A stretch of 64,000 bases of DNA from Amoebophrya sp. A120 (lineage: Eukaryota > Sar > Dinophyceae > Syndiniales > Amoebophryaceae). This document shows positions 49,369 to 59,863 of the stretch, piece after piece; the first letter of the stretch is position 1, and each line of letters opens with the position of its first letter. The DNA lies in NCBI GenBank assembly GCA_905178155.1, contig CAJINV010000001.1, positions 10,844,311-10,908,310 on the forward strand, written 5' to 3'. A program made the position numbers and the translations under genes. The notes under the pieces are model-generated. The model was given only the letters and a program-made list of their open reading frames with translations. It searched no databases and was not told the DNA's origin.

Positions 49369-50411
49369 ATGTCTTCCGGTTGTCCTGCGAGCAAGAAATT
49401 TCAAGTTCTGTGCCTGCACGGCCACGCCCAGACAGCGGAGGCGTTTCGGGGTCGTATCGGTTCCATACGCTCGCCGCTGAAGAAGTGGTGCGATTTCCAC
49501 TTTCTAGACGGCCCCTTTGAGGTCCCTCCGTGCGCGCATTCCGCCGAGCCGGCGCGCAGCTGGATGCAAGTGAGCCCGGACACGGCGCCGAATGTTGACC
49601 CGAAGACAGTTTTCGAGTCTTGGCAGACGAGTCTGGAGTTCATTGATAGAATCATCGCTGAGAAGCAGATCGACGCTTTGCTGGGGTTCAGCCTGGGGGC
49701 GGCGATGTCGCTCGGGGTGATGCTCAACGACATCGCAACTGTGAGTCGAGGAACAAACGAAGGACCCGAAACAGCATCTTCAAGATATAAGTTCGTCGCC
49801 CTCTTCGCTGGGTTCATCCCCTTCAAAAACCCCGAGCTGGAGCACATCTTGCGAGCGAAACTGAGAGAAGTTGGATATCGTAGGGGAAAATCCTCCCTCC
49901 CCATATCGAAAAGATATGTCTCAGAAAATTTGTAATGCTGATTTGTGTCCACAAATCGTCTCTGTCTTGCAAGAACGCAACTCCACTGGCTCCGCCGCAT
50001 TCTGCAGGCGGTTTGTGATGCTGTTGGCCCTACAGACTAGACGTTTGCCATGCTCAGCGCCTGGCCCAAAACGTCGCTACTCAGTCTGAGTACACTACGC
50101 ATAGGCCTGCAGTCCTCTCCAGCACGACAGGCCTGATTTGTGTACGCAAATCCAGCGTCAGAAACTTCGCGGCGATATGGGAAGGGGGGATTGTTCCTTT
50201 TGGTATCGGAAGCTCCAGGCTTCCGCCAAGTTTTCACTGTTACGGGATGGACGACCATATTATTCTTGCAGAGCACAGTGAGGAGGTCGCCACTTTTTTT
50301 CCCGATGCCTGCGTCTTTACTCACCCAGGGGGGCACTTGGTGCCCTCCCAAGCAAAAAATCCGCTGCGCGATTTCGTGCAGCTACTAAGCGAAAAATCGC
50401 AGGCGCCCTGA
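49369..50411 (+). CDS. FSH1-family serine hydrolase (alpha/beta fold)
   Basis: Two exons, 49369-49875 and 50211-50411, give 235 residues, typical for the family. The start is MSSGCPASKKFQVLCLHG. Motifs in order are the N-terminal LCLHGHAQ oxyanion region, the nucleophile elbow GFSLGAA near 49687, FAGFIPF near 49804, then in exon 2 CYGMDDHI with the candidate catalytic Asp, and FTHPGGHLVP near 50319 with the catalytic His. FSH1-type proteins are soluble serine hydrolases of unclear substrate, related to the human OVCA2 group. The introner lies between KLREVG and SSRLPP, and without its removal the Asp and His are lost. Confidence 0.86.
49876..50205. mobile_element. introner element, TIR family E
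   Basis: The left end TATCGTAGGGGAAAATCC... ending CCCATATCG pairs, with mismatches, with the right end starting CGATATGGGAAGGG and closing TTGGTA. The flanks TTGGA and TCGGA form a 4/5 direct repeat. Removing 335 nt links the two halves of the hydrolase in the right frame. No GT-AG pair satisfies the frame. Confidence 0.8.
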
Positions 50412-50838
50412 ACCAGGACAGACTAGTAGAAGTACTATAATCCTTAAGTGAAGATAAGTCGAAGTGTTATAACTTCGGTTGAGTTGTGACCGAAAGAAAA
50501 AAGAAACAGGCACACTGCTCGGGGTTCTCGCGCAAACGGCGAAGAAGCCTCTTGTTGCAGACGTTGCAGTGGGCTCGCCTCCGACCTAGACTCACCGGGT
50601 TTCTGTCGTCGAAATGATTCAGAGTGTACTTAAGTGGAAGTGCGTAAGGACGTCAGCGAGGGCGGATAAATTTTAGAGAGCATGTGTTTTGAAAGGCGTC
50701 ACGTTTGCCGTGAAGTATGGGCCGCGGCTCTTGTCGTGTCAATTGCTTAATACGTCGAACAACTACATCGTTAGGTTAAGGTTTTGACCTCGATCTGAAT
50801 ACGAGATAACGTAATACAAGATATCATGAAGTGACGCG
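50412..50838. other. intergenic region
   Basis: About 430 bases, no supportable gene or structure. Confidence 0.5.
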
Positions 50839-52083
50839 ATGGGCGGCTTTCGCTGCCCGGCGCCCCCAGGAATCGTGGGCCTTTGCCTACTTTCTTTGCC
50901 CTTGCAGTTGGTCCTATGGTGCGTCCCTTGTGTCGCTGAATTACAACAAAGCGTATTCGCCGCTTGCGGATACCACTGGACCGCCGGCCAGGTCTCGATC
51001 GCGAGCACGCGCTTCGCGGACGATGCGCATCGCCAGGGCCTTGGTCAAAAATGGAGCGCGTCGTCCCGGGGCACCGGGAGCGCTTCGACCGCCTCGGCGA
51101 ACTTGCGTACCCTGGAAATGGGGGTAATCACCGCATCGGACTGCGTTACTAAACAAATGCATGGCAATGTTCCTGGCAGGAAGAAGCTTCGGCGCAATTG
51201 TGCGAAATCTCATCTCCGGAAAAAGGGAGAAAGTGCCGGGCTATTATGGAGCACCACGCTTGCGGGTATCTCGGTGGGCGCTTTTCGATCGTTCTCATGA
51301 CAACATTGTTGCAAGTTGTACAAACTTCCGCAGTTATCTAAAGTTTCGTCATATGGTCACAAATATTAATCTACGCTCTCAGGTGTCGCTGTGGCAAGCG
51401 CCAATGGAGGTTGGGACTCCTTAAGTGAATTTGTTCCCTATGGGTACAAACTACTTTCTCTATGTCTATCACGCAACCTGCAAAAGTCTCCTTGGGCTTC
51501 ATATTGCCGTGGAAATGCAGACCAAGGAGAGCTACGGCCCTCATGTCCGGCCAGCGGAGCTGATGAGCAGGAATATCGCACCGGCTACGGTATACGACGT
51601 ACAAGAACTTACGGCATGGCGACTTTTTTAATTTGATGCGGGTCCAATGGTCTTGTGTCCGTGTGTGGATGTGAACGAAAGTGCGTCGCTCTGTCTGGGA
51701 CAGCATGCGCTTGAACTGGACTTTCTTTCCTGGAATGACGGCGGAAAAAAAAGCAGCTTTTGCATTTTCGTTCGGAAAAAACCTTTTTTCAAGGTCTACT
51801 CGTGGCTCTCTACTGCACATCTGCGAAAGGCAGCGCCCCCGAGGGCAGAGAAGGGGCTACGCCTTGCACAAGTTTAGCGGCTCTGCAAAGTCGCATCGGT
51901 ATGAAGGACGGCTCGACGTCGCGCGAGTTTTTCGGCTCGCCCTGGCAAAGGCACCTGACAGCGTATGGCAGCGTCACATATGAGCCATCCTCTTCGCACG
52001 AAGAGTCCAGCACACTGACCGGTGGAATCGTGGTCCATGCGTTCCTGCCGGCCGGAAGGTACATCTATTCGCTCTTGCTCTGA
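50839..52083 (+). CDS. candidate secreted protein, exon structure uncertain
   Basis: The ATG at 50839 opens MGGFRCPAPP followed by a hydrophobic core GIVGLCLLSLPLQLVLW and an Ala-Glu junction, which looks like a signal peptide cleaved near residue 33. The mature part begins ELQQSVFAACGYHWTAGQ. A GT-AG intron 51107-51382 would join NLR to VAVASANGGWDSLSEFVPYG. A final exon ending at 52083 (GSTSREFFGSPWQRHL...RYIYSLLL) is in another frame and needs at least one more intron. No family is recognised. The 51600-51880 stretch may be an intron and has a right-TIR-like TTTTTTAATTTGATG near 51625. Confidence 0.4.
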
Positions 52084-53407
52084 GCACCATGCATCGCATT
52101 CTCATTCAACCGCACGTCGTCGCCGCAGTCTAACCGTTGAAGGTTCAAGCGCTGCATTGACTTTGGTTCAGGTGTAGACCACCTGGGGCCGGAATGGCCT
52201 TACTGCAACATGTGTTTCGTTCTGCATGTATACTTAATATATAAGAAATGTAAATGTGATCTTTTTGCAAAGGATTCTGACGACCAGACATCGAGACTCA
52301 TACACCTGTGAGCGGTCAGCGAGATAAAATGCGAAAGCGCTTTAGTCAGCCGTGGCCACCCCGTGCGTGCACGTTAAGGCCACACACGGCACCCGGAGCC
52401 GATGGTAACGGCGCTGGGCGCCGACGGTAGGCGCAGGACGCAGTTCGCTTTGTGCGTGGCACGCTGTGCCGCATCGCCGCACCATAGTGGTAGGCGCCCC
52501 CTATTTCGCTGGTCCAGCAGGAAGTCTCGCTTGGCGATTCACTTTTTTGCACAATGCTCTGGCTGTCGACTATGGACTTAAGACGGGATGCTGTGAACGT
52601 GCCGGGCCTTACGTTCGTAGTCTTCACGTGATTCGATTGTTGCGCTTTGCTGGCGAGAAACGCCCTCGCGCGCTCACATCATCCAGCTACTGTTCCTATT
52701 GGCAGCATGGTCGTGCCAACCATGTGTAGACTTACTTGATAATGATATTAGTGATACCACATTACCAGCCCCAGGCCCAGCCGGACATGTAGCAGCCACC
52801 CGAGTGGCGAAGACGGGCCGGGTAGTTAGGTGCCGCACTGCGTGCAGGCTTACCACAGCCAGCTCTGGTTTACAATTTTGAGCCCGTGATAGATTAGACA
52901 AGCCGGCGACTCATCGCGCCGGCGGGTCAAAGCCGGCTGGATTCGTGCGGCCGACGAGGTGCCACAGGGCGTCGGTTTTAGATGGAGGCGCAAGGCGTGC
53001 GCTCCTGGGCTCGCTCCTGCTCCTGTCGCACTTACTGTTGTGACTTATTTGTGCAGTGCTGCAGGAGCACGGGCACGGCGGAGGAGCGCGGCCACTTTTC
53101 TGGCGCGGGCTTCGCGGTGGCAGTGCTGTGCCTACTGCGCGCCGCGCCGCTGGATGGTGGCTGCACAAACGACGCTGCGACACATCGCTGACGCTACTTT
53201 TTGTACAGAACGAAGTCGCCTCTTGTGGTGAAGACGGCGATGAGATATTCATACACAAGCCGCAAGCCTAGGGGTAGCAGCGCCACAAGTATTTTGGAAA
53301 AAGCAGTATCGGTCGTGCTCGTGTAGCAAGAACAATTATGCAAAAACAAATGAAATAGAAAGACACCATGGACCAGGCGCCAAGTGTGCGGAACGGGCAG
53401 GACGTTG
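52084..53407. other. unassigned region
   Basis: 1.3 kb. Several moderate open frames (for example 52466-52729) overlap in different phases and none shows a family motif. The ATG at 53368 has a good context (ACCATGG) but its frame closes after ~50 codons. Left unannotated. Confidence 0.4.
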
Positions 53408-54364
53408 ATGTTGACGTTGGAAGAGTCGCTGCAAGAACCCGAGAACGCAGACTGGATGTCGCTGGCCACCCTGCTGCTTGTTATTTGGGTACTGGAATTA
53501 CTGCCCGTCGAGCACAAAGGTAGTGCGATCCTGAACTCTGTCGCGACCCAAATTTATTACCGGCGCGGGGGGAGCTTCCAGCTATCGCGCAGTCATTCGA
53601 GGCGCCGAGGAGCGGCCCTCGCCGAACAGGCCGGGCCACGGAAAGGAGAGACCCAGGCGGAGCATGAGCTGCACGCATCCCCTTTCCCAGACTGCGTGGG
53701 GGCTGGCGATCGTCGCCGCCACAGCTGCACGCATTCCCGCGCTATGTGGGGGCTGGCAATCGTCTTTCTCGGGTCGCCGCTGGTCGTTCCACGACAGGCG
53801 CAGAAGCAAGGTCCTGTCGTCCGCGGGTTGGTGGTTGACAACGCGGACCAGGGTGCGCTCGCTCCCGGTGTACCAGACCACCACAGCCTCAGAAAAAATA
53901 CGAATCCCGAGGAAGACCCAGACTCTTGGGAGACGGACCCGGACGAATTTGAACAAGCGAGACTTCCCCGCGACGCGACGCCCAACCTAACGAGTCCGGG
54001 TGGTGCCGCGGCCCATTTTGAGCAGGAGAAACTGTACCACGCCATCCTACACCCCGAGCACAGCTTTGAGCAACGTGGCATGACTTTCGTTGACCTCGGA
54101 CTGGGGCCGAACCGTGCTGCTGGAGGCTGCCTGGGTAGTTGCCTCGGGGGGCTCATGAGTCGCGTCGGGATGACTGAGGCTCACTCTGCGGAGGCTGCCG
54201 AGTGGGACCACAACCACTTAGAAAACCTCAAAAGCCACGCAGAACAAGGACAGACGAGCAAAACTGCTTCCCTTCTGTTGCGTAAAGTGCAACAAAATCT
54301 GCGAGAAGCACTCACCGGGCAGAAAGCGGAAAAAGCGACGCAACAAGGTGGTCGTGATATGTAG
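53408..54364 (+). CDS. hypothetical protein with one membrane segment, ends in a repeat element
   Basis: The in-frame ATG at 53408 starts MLTLEESLQEPENADW, followed by one hydrophobic helix (LATLLLVIWVLELL). The rest is polar, with a Gly/Cys patch GGCLGSCLGGLM and an amphipathic C-terminal part. The stop codon, TAG at 54362, belongs to the left end of the repeat element at 54361, so the original C-terminus has been displaced or lies in exons beyond it. Near 53669 and 53725 a ~45-bp imperfect direct repeat is present within the frame. No family recognised. Confidence 0.4.
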   Translation: MLTLEESLQEPENADWMSLATLLLVIWVLELLPVEHKGSAILNSVATQIYYRRGGSFQLSRSHSRRRGAALAEQAGPRKGETQAEHELHASPFPDCVGAGDRRRHSCTHSRAMWGLAIVFLGSPLVVPRQAQKQGPVVRGLVVDNADQGALAPGVPDHHSLRKNTNPEEDPDSWETDPDEFEQARLPRDATPNLTSPGGAAAHFEQEKLYHAILHPEHSFEQRGMTFVDLGLGPNRAAGGCLGSCLGGLMSRVGMTEAHSAEAAEWDHNHLENLKSHAEQGQTSKTASLLLRKVQQNLREALTGQKAEKATQQGGRDM

Positions 54365-56121
54365 TGAGGTCACGAGCGTTCTAATCTAGCGGCTTTCTTG
54401 ACAGCCCACACGCAAAACGACCGGAAGTTTGCAATCGGCCGGAAGTGTTTTTGGACAAAAAGGGTTTCCATTCATCAATCGGGTGCGGCCTTGTTGTCAA
54501 ACAAGTGCGGGCGAATTCTATCGATTGCCGATTGATGTGGCAGCCAAAGCGTGCCCCGCGCGCAAAGCGCTCTTTGCGAGATGCTCATCCATCGCAAACG
54601 CGGCGCGAGTAGGCTCTGCTGTTGCCATATGGGACAGACTCGAGGGCACGCAATCACTCGCAAAGCCGGGTAGTTCCACTGCCGTTTGGCCGCCAGAGAG
54701 CGGGCTTCGGAAAAGTTGGCCAATTTTTCGAAAAAGCAGAAAAATCTGCGCAGCCAGTTCGGAGGACAGGTTAAAAAGCGGGCTTTTTCGGGTTCGCCCG
54801 ATGTGATTCCGAAGAAAGGGGCCCGATGGTTGGGCTGCGCCCGATGTTGTGGAGCGTTTGGCTGCGGAAACTGCGTCACCTCCAGGCCGCTGCGGCCGAT
54901 CTGTTTGCGCACAAAAAAAAAGCGCACTGCTTTGCACAATACAAGTGGCTCACGACGGACAAAGTCGAGTGATTTTGTTCGGGGTCCTGTGTTCAAAGTC
55001 CGGTCGATGGACCCTCGCCGATGATTTTCGTCTCTTCTTTTTCTGGCCGGTGCTTATTTTTCGAGCTTGACCTCGATGTCTTGCCGACCACTGATGTCCA
55101 CCTTTTGCAGTGTCCACGCACAAGCGGGATCGTCGAACGCGGGATGGGGAGGGGCCCCATTTGTTTGCCGCGGCGCGAGGCCGCAAGCTTCGGGGCCACG
55201 TCTACCACCAGAAGTAGTCCGCCCGGGGGCCGCTCCATGGGTCTGTGTCTGAAGCCTAGTACAGGCATCCGCAAAAAAGGAAACGCCCGCACTTTTTTGC
55301 AGATATGAACCCAAAAAAAACGGCCGACTTTCTGTATTGCCCGAAAGCCGATGCTGGGCACCCGAAAAGCCACTTTTTTTTCCAAAATGCAAAGCCGCCC
55401 GATCGAAAGTGGCCGCTGGAAGATGATTTTAGAAATTTCCGCGACTCCATGCCATCGGGATTGCATGAGCAAGAATGGAGTCAGATCCTGCGGAGGCGTG
55501 TCACACCCGCACGGCTTCCGCCCTCTGTGAGGTTCAAGGCGGAATCCCTTCCCCGTATTGGAATCGGCCGACTAACTTGGGTGGCCCAAATGGGCATCCT
55601 GAAATGAAGGGAATTGCGCAACTTTTTCAAGTTTGTGCATTTTTTCTGGCTAGCGTGCCCCCGTGCATAACGGTATGCGCGACGGAATGCTGCTCGCCGA
55701 AAAGCGCAGTCTTTTCTTTGTGCGACACAGTGCTGCCCGTCAAGTTTGCGGTCCAACACTGCAGCCCGCCTCGGGCCGCGCTCTCATCCTCTGACCAGGA
55801 GGTCAAGGAATGCGCGGCAGCCTTCGCGCGGACTAGGGTGCTTCGCACACTTTCGGTTATCGATATCGGCTTCCGGGCGCGACCTTCATAAAACGACGCA
55901 AGGGAGCCGGCAAAAGGGGCGCCCATCTCAGGCGCCCCGCGCACCTAATTCCGCCGATATGGGGCGCCGAAAAAGGAGTCGCCAAAAAAAGTGGCAAGAG
56001 TAGAAAAACCGCGAAGCTGCATGCTATGGGCGTCATTTTTGCCTGCTTTCGGAGGTCGCAAAGCCGGCCACCAAGGTAAAAGAAAAAAAGGCAAACGCCG
56101 CCAAAATTCGAAGGCGGCTCC

Positions 56122-56194
56122 GCATGCTATTGGCCCGACTCTGGGGGCCCGTAGGGCGGGCCCTGGCGGAGGCCCGGGAGTGGCCATAGCATGC
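56122..56194. repeat. 72-bp inverted-end module
   Basis: GCATGCTATTGGCCC at the left and GGCCATAGCATGC at the right are inverted copies around a GC-rich core. Confidence 0.75.
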
Positions 56195-56295
56195 GGGGGG
56201 GCGCTTGCGCTTCTCTTCTGGAGGCAGCAGGGGCGTGGCTTTTCAGCCAAGAAAACCAAAAAGCGCGAGCGCGATCAGAGGCAGCACGCCAAGCG

Positions 56296-56367
56296 GCATG
56301 CGATGGGCCCGATTTGGGGGGCCATAGGGCCGACCGTGGCGGACGCCCTGGAGGGGCCATAGCATGC
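56296..56367. repeat. 72-bp inverted-end module
   Basis: GCATGCGATGGGCCC at the left and GGGGCCATAGCATGC at the right, the same layout as the modules at 40825 and 56122. Confidence 0.75.
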
Positions 56368-56526
56368 TGGGAAGGTTTTCGGGCTTTGGAGACGGGGAGA
56401 TGGCGACTTGTGGCCATGATACCCACCGCCCCCGAGACCATGCGCTGGGGGCTTGCAGTTAATTAAGAAAGCCGCTATGACCTCCTCACTACCGCCGCGG
56501 ACGCGGCTGCTATTGGTAGTAAAAGC

Positions 56527-57661
56527 ATGAGCACGAAGATGGCAGCGCAGACACTCAAAGCAATTGCCCGAAAAGAAACCTTCGAAAAGTTTTCAAGTGG
56601 AGCGGTCAAGAGCTTTGCCGGCGACTTTTGGATGGCTCTAAAAAGTGTGCCCGCGCTATCTGGTTCCGCAAATGGTCTCCAAGTGCTAACGTCGCATTTC
56701 CATGAGCCTGGCGGGCTCGGGACGTGGATGCGCAAAGAGCTGCAAGTGCATTTGATCGAGATGGTCGCGGAGCAAGTTCTACATTACAGTTTTCGAAGAA
56801 AACGATGCGCACGATGAAGCTCTGCGCAAGGTTTTTGAAAAGCCGGACAACGTCGGCGAGACGCACGCCCCGCGGGGGCACAGCAGACGCGACAAACATG
56901 AAGCGCTAGCAAAACACAGAGGCAAGCGGGGCGATCGACATCATGAGAGGAAAGAAAGCAGAGCTTCGGGCGGAGCGTGGTCCCAACACCTCAAGACGGC
57001 CCATGTGCACAAGACGACAAGCAGCGCGAAGTTTACATTTTACAATGAGGTCAAAGATTGCCCCAAGCCCGGCACCCCAGCCCCCGACGCGGATGCAATT
57101 CCAATTTTTTGCTTTAAGCCGTTGTACAAAAAGGAAGGCGGCGTCCGAATCAACCAACTCCGTATTCGCGCTCCCGACGGGAACGCGCGTAATGCGCTCA
57201 CGATCCCCAATAAGCTCCTCACTGAAGCGCACAATCTACTTCACAAAGACCATCTGGGCACGACGTTGCTGAGCTTGCTGTCGGATGCAGTCAGCGACTA
57301 TTTTTTAATTCTGGTTTGGGAGGAATTGAAGGACGCAATCGTGGTATTCTTTCAGGACGTTGCGCAAGGAATCCTCGGCGCCATAATTGGCAGTCTACCG
57401 GGCTTTGAATCCTTGATTCGACACGTCACGAATGCAGCTAATGCGCTGATGCTGAAATTCATAGCGCGGAAGATTATGGAGGTGGTTAACACCGTGCCGG
57501 AAGCTGTGCTTGAACGCGGGATTCCAGACTTTATAATGAGTGAGACTGTTACGCACCAGCTCGAATCCTTCAATTGGGTTGCAATCGCAGTGCTGGCCTT
57601 GAAAGAACCCAAGTTGCTGGAAATATGGGGGCGCAAAAGTTGTATTTGCCGAAAGTTGTGA
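56527..57661 (+). pseudogene. frameshifted or spliced reading frame, unknown function
   Basis: The ATG at 56527 gives MSTKMAAQTLKAIARK... in one frame up to about 56790. From about 56755 a second frame reads SKFYITVFEENDAHDEALRK and runs without a stop to 57661, with good coding character: a Lys/His/Arg-rich linker, then KFTFYNEVKD and hydrophobic helices such as LSDAVSDYFLILVWEELKDA. The two frames overlap by only ~40 bases. Either a single-base change broke one gene, or a very small or non-canonical intron lies at the join, or the assembly has an error. No family is recognised. Confidence 0.4.
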
Positions 57662-58481
57662 AAAGCCTTTTGCTGTAGTCAAAAAAATGCGTATAGCCTG
57701 CCACTATTGAATACCTAACGGGGCTGCTAGCTTACTGACGGCGCCTCTCAGGAGCTAAAGAGGAAAATCTCCGCGCTGCTGCTCCGCGGACTTGCCTCTG
57801 ATCGCCCCGAAAGGCTGGAGGTGCTTCAGCACGGCCTCATGCAGTCCAGCGGCTAGGCAATGCGTTTCACTTTCAATCTGTACAAGCCGGCCGGAGTGGA
57901 GGGCGCACATGTAAACGGCCGCGGCTGCGTTTCCGCTTGGCCCTACTGCCTCGCAGCTGTGCGCGCGTGTGTCGGCACTTGCGCGCGCTCTTTGACCCTT
58001 TTGGAGAGGGGCCGGTAGGGCCATCGCGATTCGAAGAAAAACTGGCCGGCTCGCTTTTTTTCTAGGGTTCCGGGCGGCCCTCCGGCCGCCCCTCTTTGGG
58101 AGGGTTCCGGAAAGGCCTGCGCGGCTAACGAATGTGCGCGGAACCCGCTAGAGACGACAACGCCAGGGCCTGCGTAGGTATCTCGCGGGGCGCCCGCAGC
58201 TTCTAGGCCTTGATCCATGCCATGGCGACAAGCATCTGCAGCAAGAGCGCGACCAGGGAACCGAGGCAACATATTGCGAGCGCCCAGCGCTTTTGCAATA
58301 AAACACTAACCACAAAACGACCCGCAGCGCCCCGGCGCCCCCCCCGCGTCAGTCTTGCTTCTCTTAGCCCTTAGCGCATTTTTGCTTTTGGGAACAAACA
58401 AGCTGGCGAAAACAAACGGCGCGCAAGCCAGCCCCCCGCCCTTGTCCGTGCGCACTTTGCCAAGCTAGGCGCCGCGGAAAA
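57662..58481. other. GC-rich unassigned region
   Basis: 820 bases, strongly GC-rich between 57900 and 58330, with short inverted GGGCGGCC-type words. No gene called. Confidence 0.45.
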
Positions 58482-58988
58482 ATGCGCGCAGAAAGTTTTT
58501 CACGGCGTGCGACTTTTGCGACGCGATGCAAGAGCTGGACGAGCAGCGGCGCGGCCGACGGGCAGCCGGCTGCACCATTGCCACTCGCTACGAGATGGGA
58601 CACATTTGTCAGCGACCATCTGGACCCGTCGAAGGTAGCGCCCGTCGTCGTCGACGATCTGGCAGCGAATTCGCTTGCGCTTTCCGTGGAAGCCGCGCTG
58701 TGCCATGTGATTGGAGACAGCTTTCTAATTTTGCTCAAGGATTTTGGAGTAGCGGATCTGATGGCGATCATCACTCTAGCGCGGCCACTGGTGCGTCGGT
58801 TCGCAGAAGAGGTGGGCTGGCAATTCTTTGGCGCTTTGTACAAGATGAAAGTCGGTCAGGCCGGCCTGCAGCCAGGACTCGTCGGCGGCGCTCGGAGCGC
58901 GATCACCACGAGCGTCAAGGCATGGATGGAGTCACAGCGCTTCGGAGTCTACGTCCACAACGTCAAAAACGCGGGCGCCGGAGTATAG
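58482..58988 (+). CDS. hypothetical reading frame, possible exon
   Basis: A 168-codon frame from the ATG at 58482. The part from RWDTFVSDHL onward has plausible protein character (ALCHVIGDSFLILLKDFGVA then a helical segment). The first ~35 residues look like translated GC-rich repeat. It may be an exon of the same gene as 56527 or 62341. No family. Confidence 0.3.
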   Translation: MRAESFSRRATFATRCKSWTSSGAADGQPAAPLPLATRWDTFVSDHLDPSKVAPVVVDDLAANSLALSVEAALCHVIGDSFLILLKDFGVADLMAIITLARPLVRRFAEEVGWQFFGALYKMKVGQAGLQPGLVGGARSAITTSVKAWMESQRFGVYVHNVKNAGAGV

Positions 58989-59344
58989 ATACAATGAACG
59001 CCCTGCACCGATCAGGAGGAGTCAAGTCGACCCACAGCCGCCGAGGGACCTCCAGGAGACGCCTAGTAGCCTACTAAGTAAGGAAGCGCTTGCCCTTTAT
59101 TTCATCATCGAACCGAGGAGGGGCGCCATCGATAACCCCTCACAGTTTCGACGATGGTGGGCCGGCAATGGTTGCGCCCCCCCGAGGCGCCCGGCATTGT
59201 AAGTTCTGGCGATCCATCTGGCGCGCCCAAAAAAACCGCGCGCGAGGCCAGAGGCGCGCAATCGCATGGCCTGGCCGCGCGCGGTGTTGATGGTGGCGTT
59301 TTTTTGCGGCCGCCCGCGGATTTCTTCTTTTTTCCCCCGGGCCA

Positions 59345-59565
59345 CCAGCCTGCGAAGCTTCGCGGGAAGGGCGCGGCGCCTTCCGAAACATGTCGGGCAA
59401 AGAAGATAGAGCGAATCAGGCCCGTGAAGCCGGCCGGCGGGGTGTTGGCCCGCGGGGGCAGGGCAGGCCCCCAGCCTGCGGAGGCCCGCGGAAAGGGTGT
59501 GGCGCCTTCCAAAAAACGTCGGGCGAAGAAGATAGAGCGCATCCGGTCCGTGAAGCCGGCCCGCC
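59345..59565. repeat. two ~96-bp imperfect direct repeats
   Basis: Units at about 59345-59440 and 59470-59565 share CCAGCCTGCG, GCGCCTTCC, GTCGGGC, GAAGATAGAGCG and CGTGAAGCCGGCC in the same order. Confidence 0.75.
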
Positions 59566-59658
59566 AGGGCAGGGCAGGGCAGGGCAGGGCAGGGCAGGGC
59601 AGGGCAGGGCAGGGCAGGGCAGGGCAGGGCAGGGCAGGGCAGGGCAGGGCAGGGCAGG
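59566..59658. repeat. AGGGC pentanucleotide array, 18 copies
   Basis: Uninterrupted AGGGC units from 59566 to 59655. They directly abut the second of the two ~96-bp repeats. Confidence 0.95.
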
Positions 59659-59863
59659 CGCGCGGGCAGCGGTTGACCTTCACGCCGAGCCCCGCCCTCT
59701 TACTTGCTGCCCTTGTGTGGTTACCCCTCGGCCCACGTGCTCTCGTTGTGCCTTGTGTTGCTCTGAAAGAATGCGTGGCCTTCGTTGCCCGCCCGGGCCG
59801 GTGGCTCTCCCGCCTAACCTTGGCCCATGGGCTTGCCGACCTACCTTCACGCCGGTGAATTCT

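Larger units (their letters stand above)
54361..56510. mobile_element. 2.15-kb non-autonomous element related to the 40365 copy
   Basis: The left end is GTAGTGAGGTCACGAGCGTT. The right end carries GACCTCCTCACTAC followed by CGCCGCGGACGCGGC. The left 120 bases, a block at 55885-55985 and the inverted-end modules near 56122 and 56296 match the 728-bp element at 40365-41092. The middle ~1.4 kb is unique to this copy. No transposase-like frame is evident. Target duplication is not clean (GATAT versus TATTG). It either forms an intron of the 53408 gene or breaks it. Confidence 0.72.
58989..59863. other. repeat-rich region
   Basis: GC-rich, with a ~96-bp imperfect duplication and a pentanucleotide array, listed below. 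No supportable gene; all long frames run through the arrays. Confidence 0.5.

Noticed and set aside
59566-59658. CRISPR-like array
   Set aside because: It is an uninterrupted 5-bp microsatellite with no spacers.
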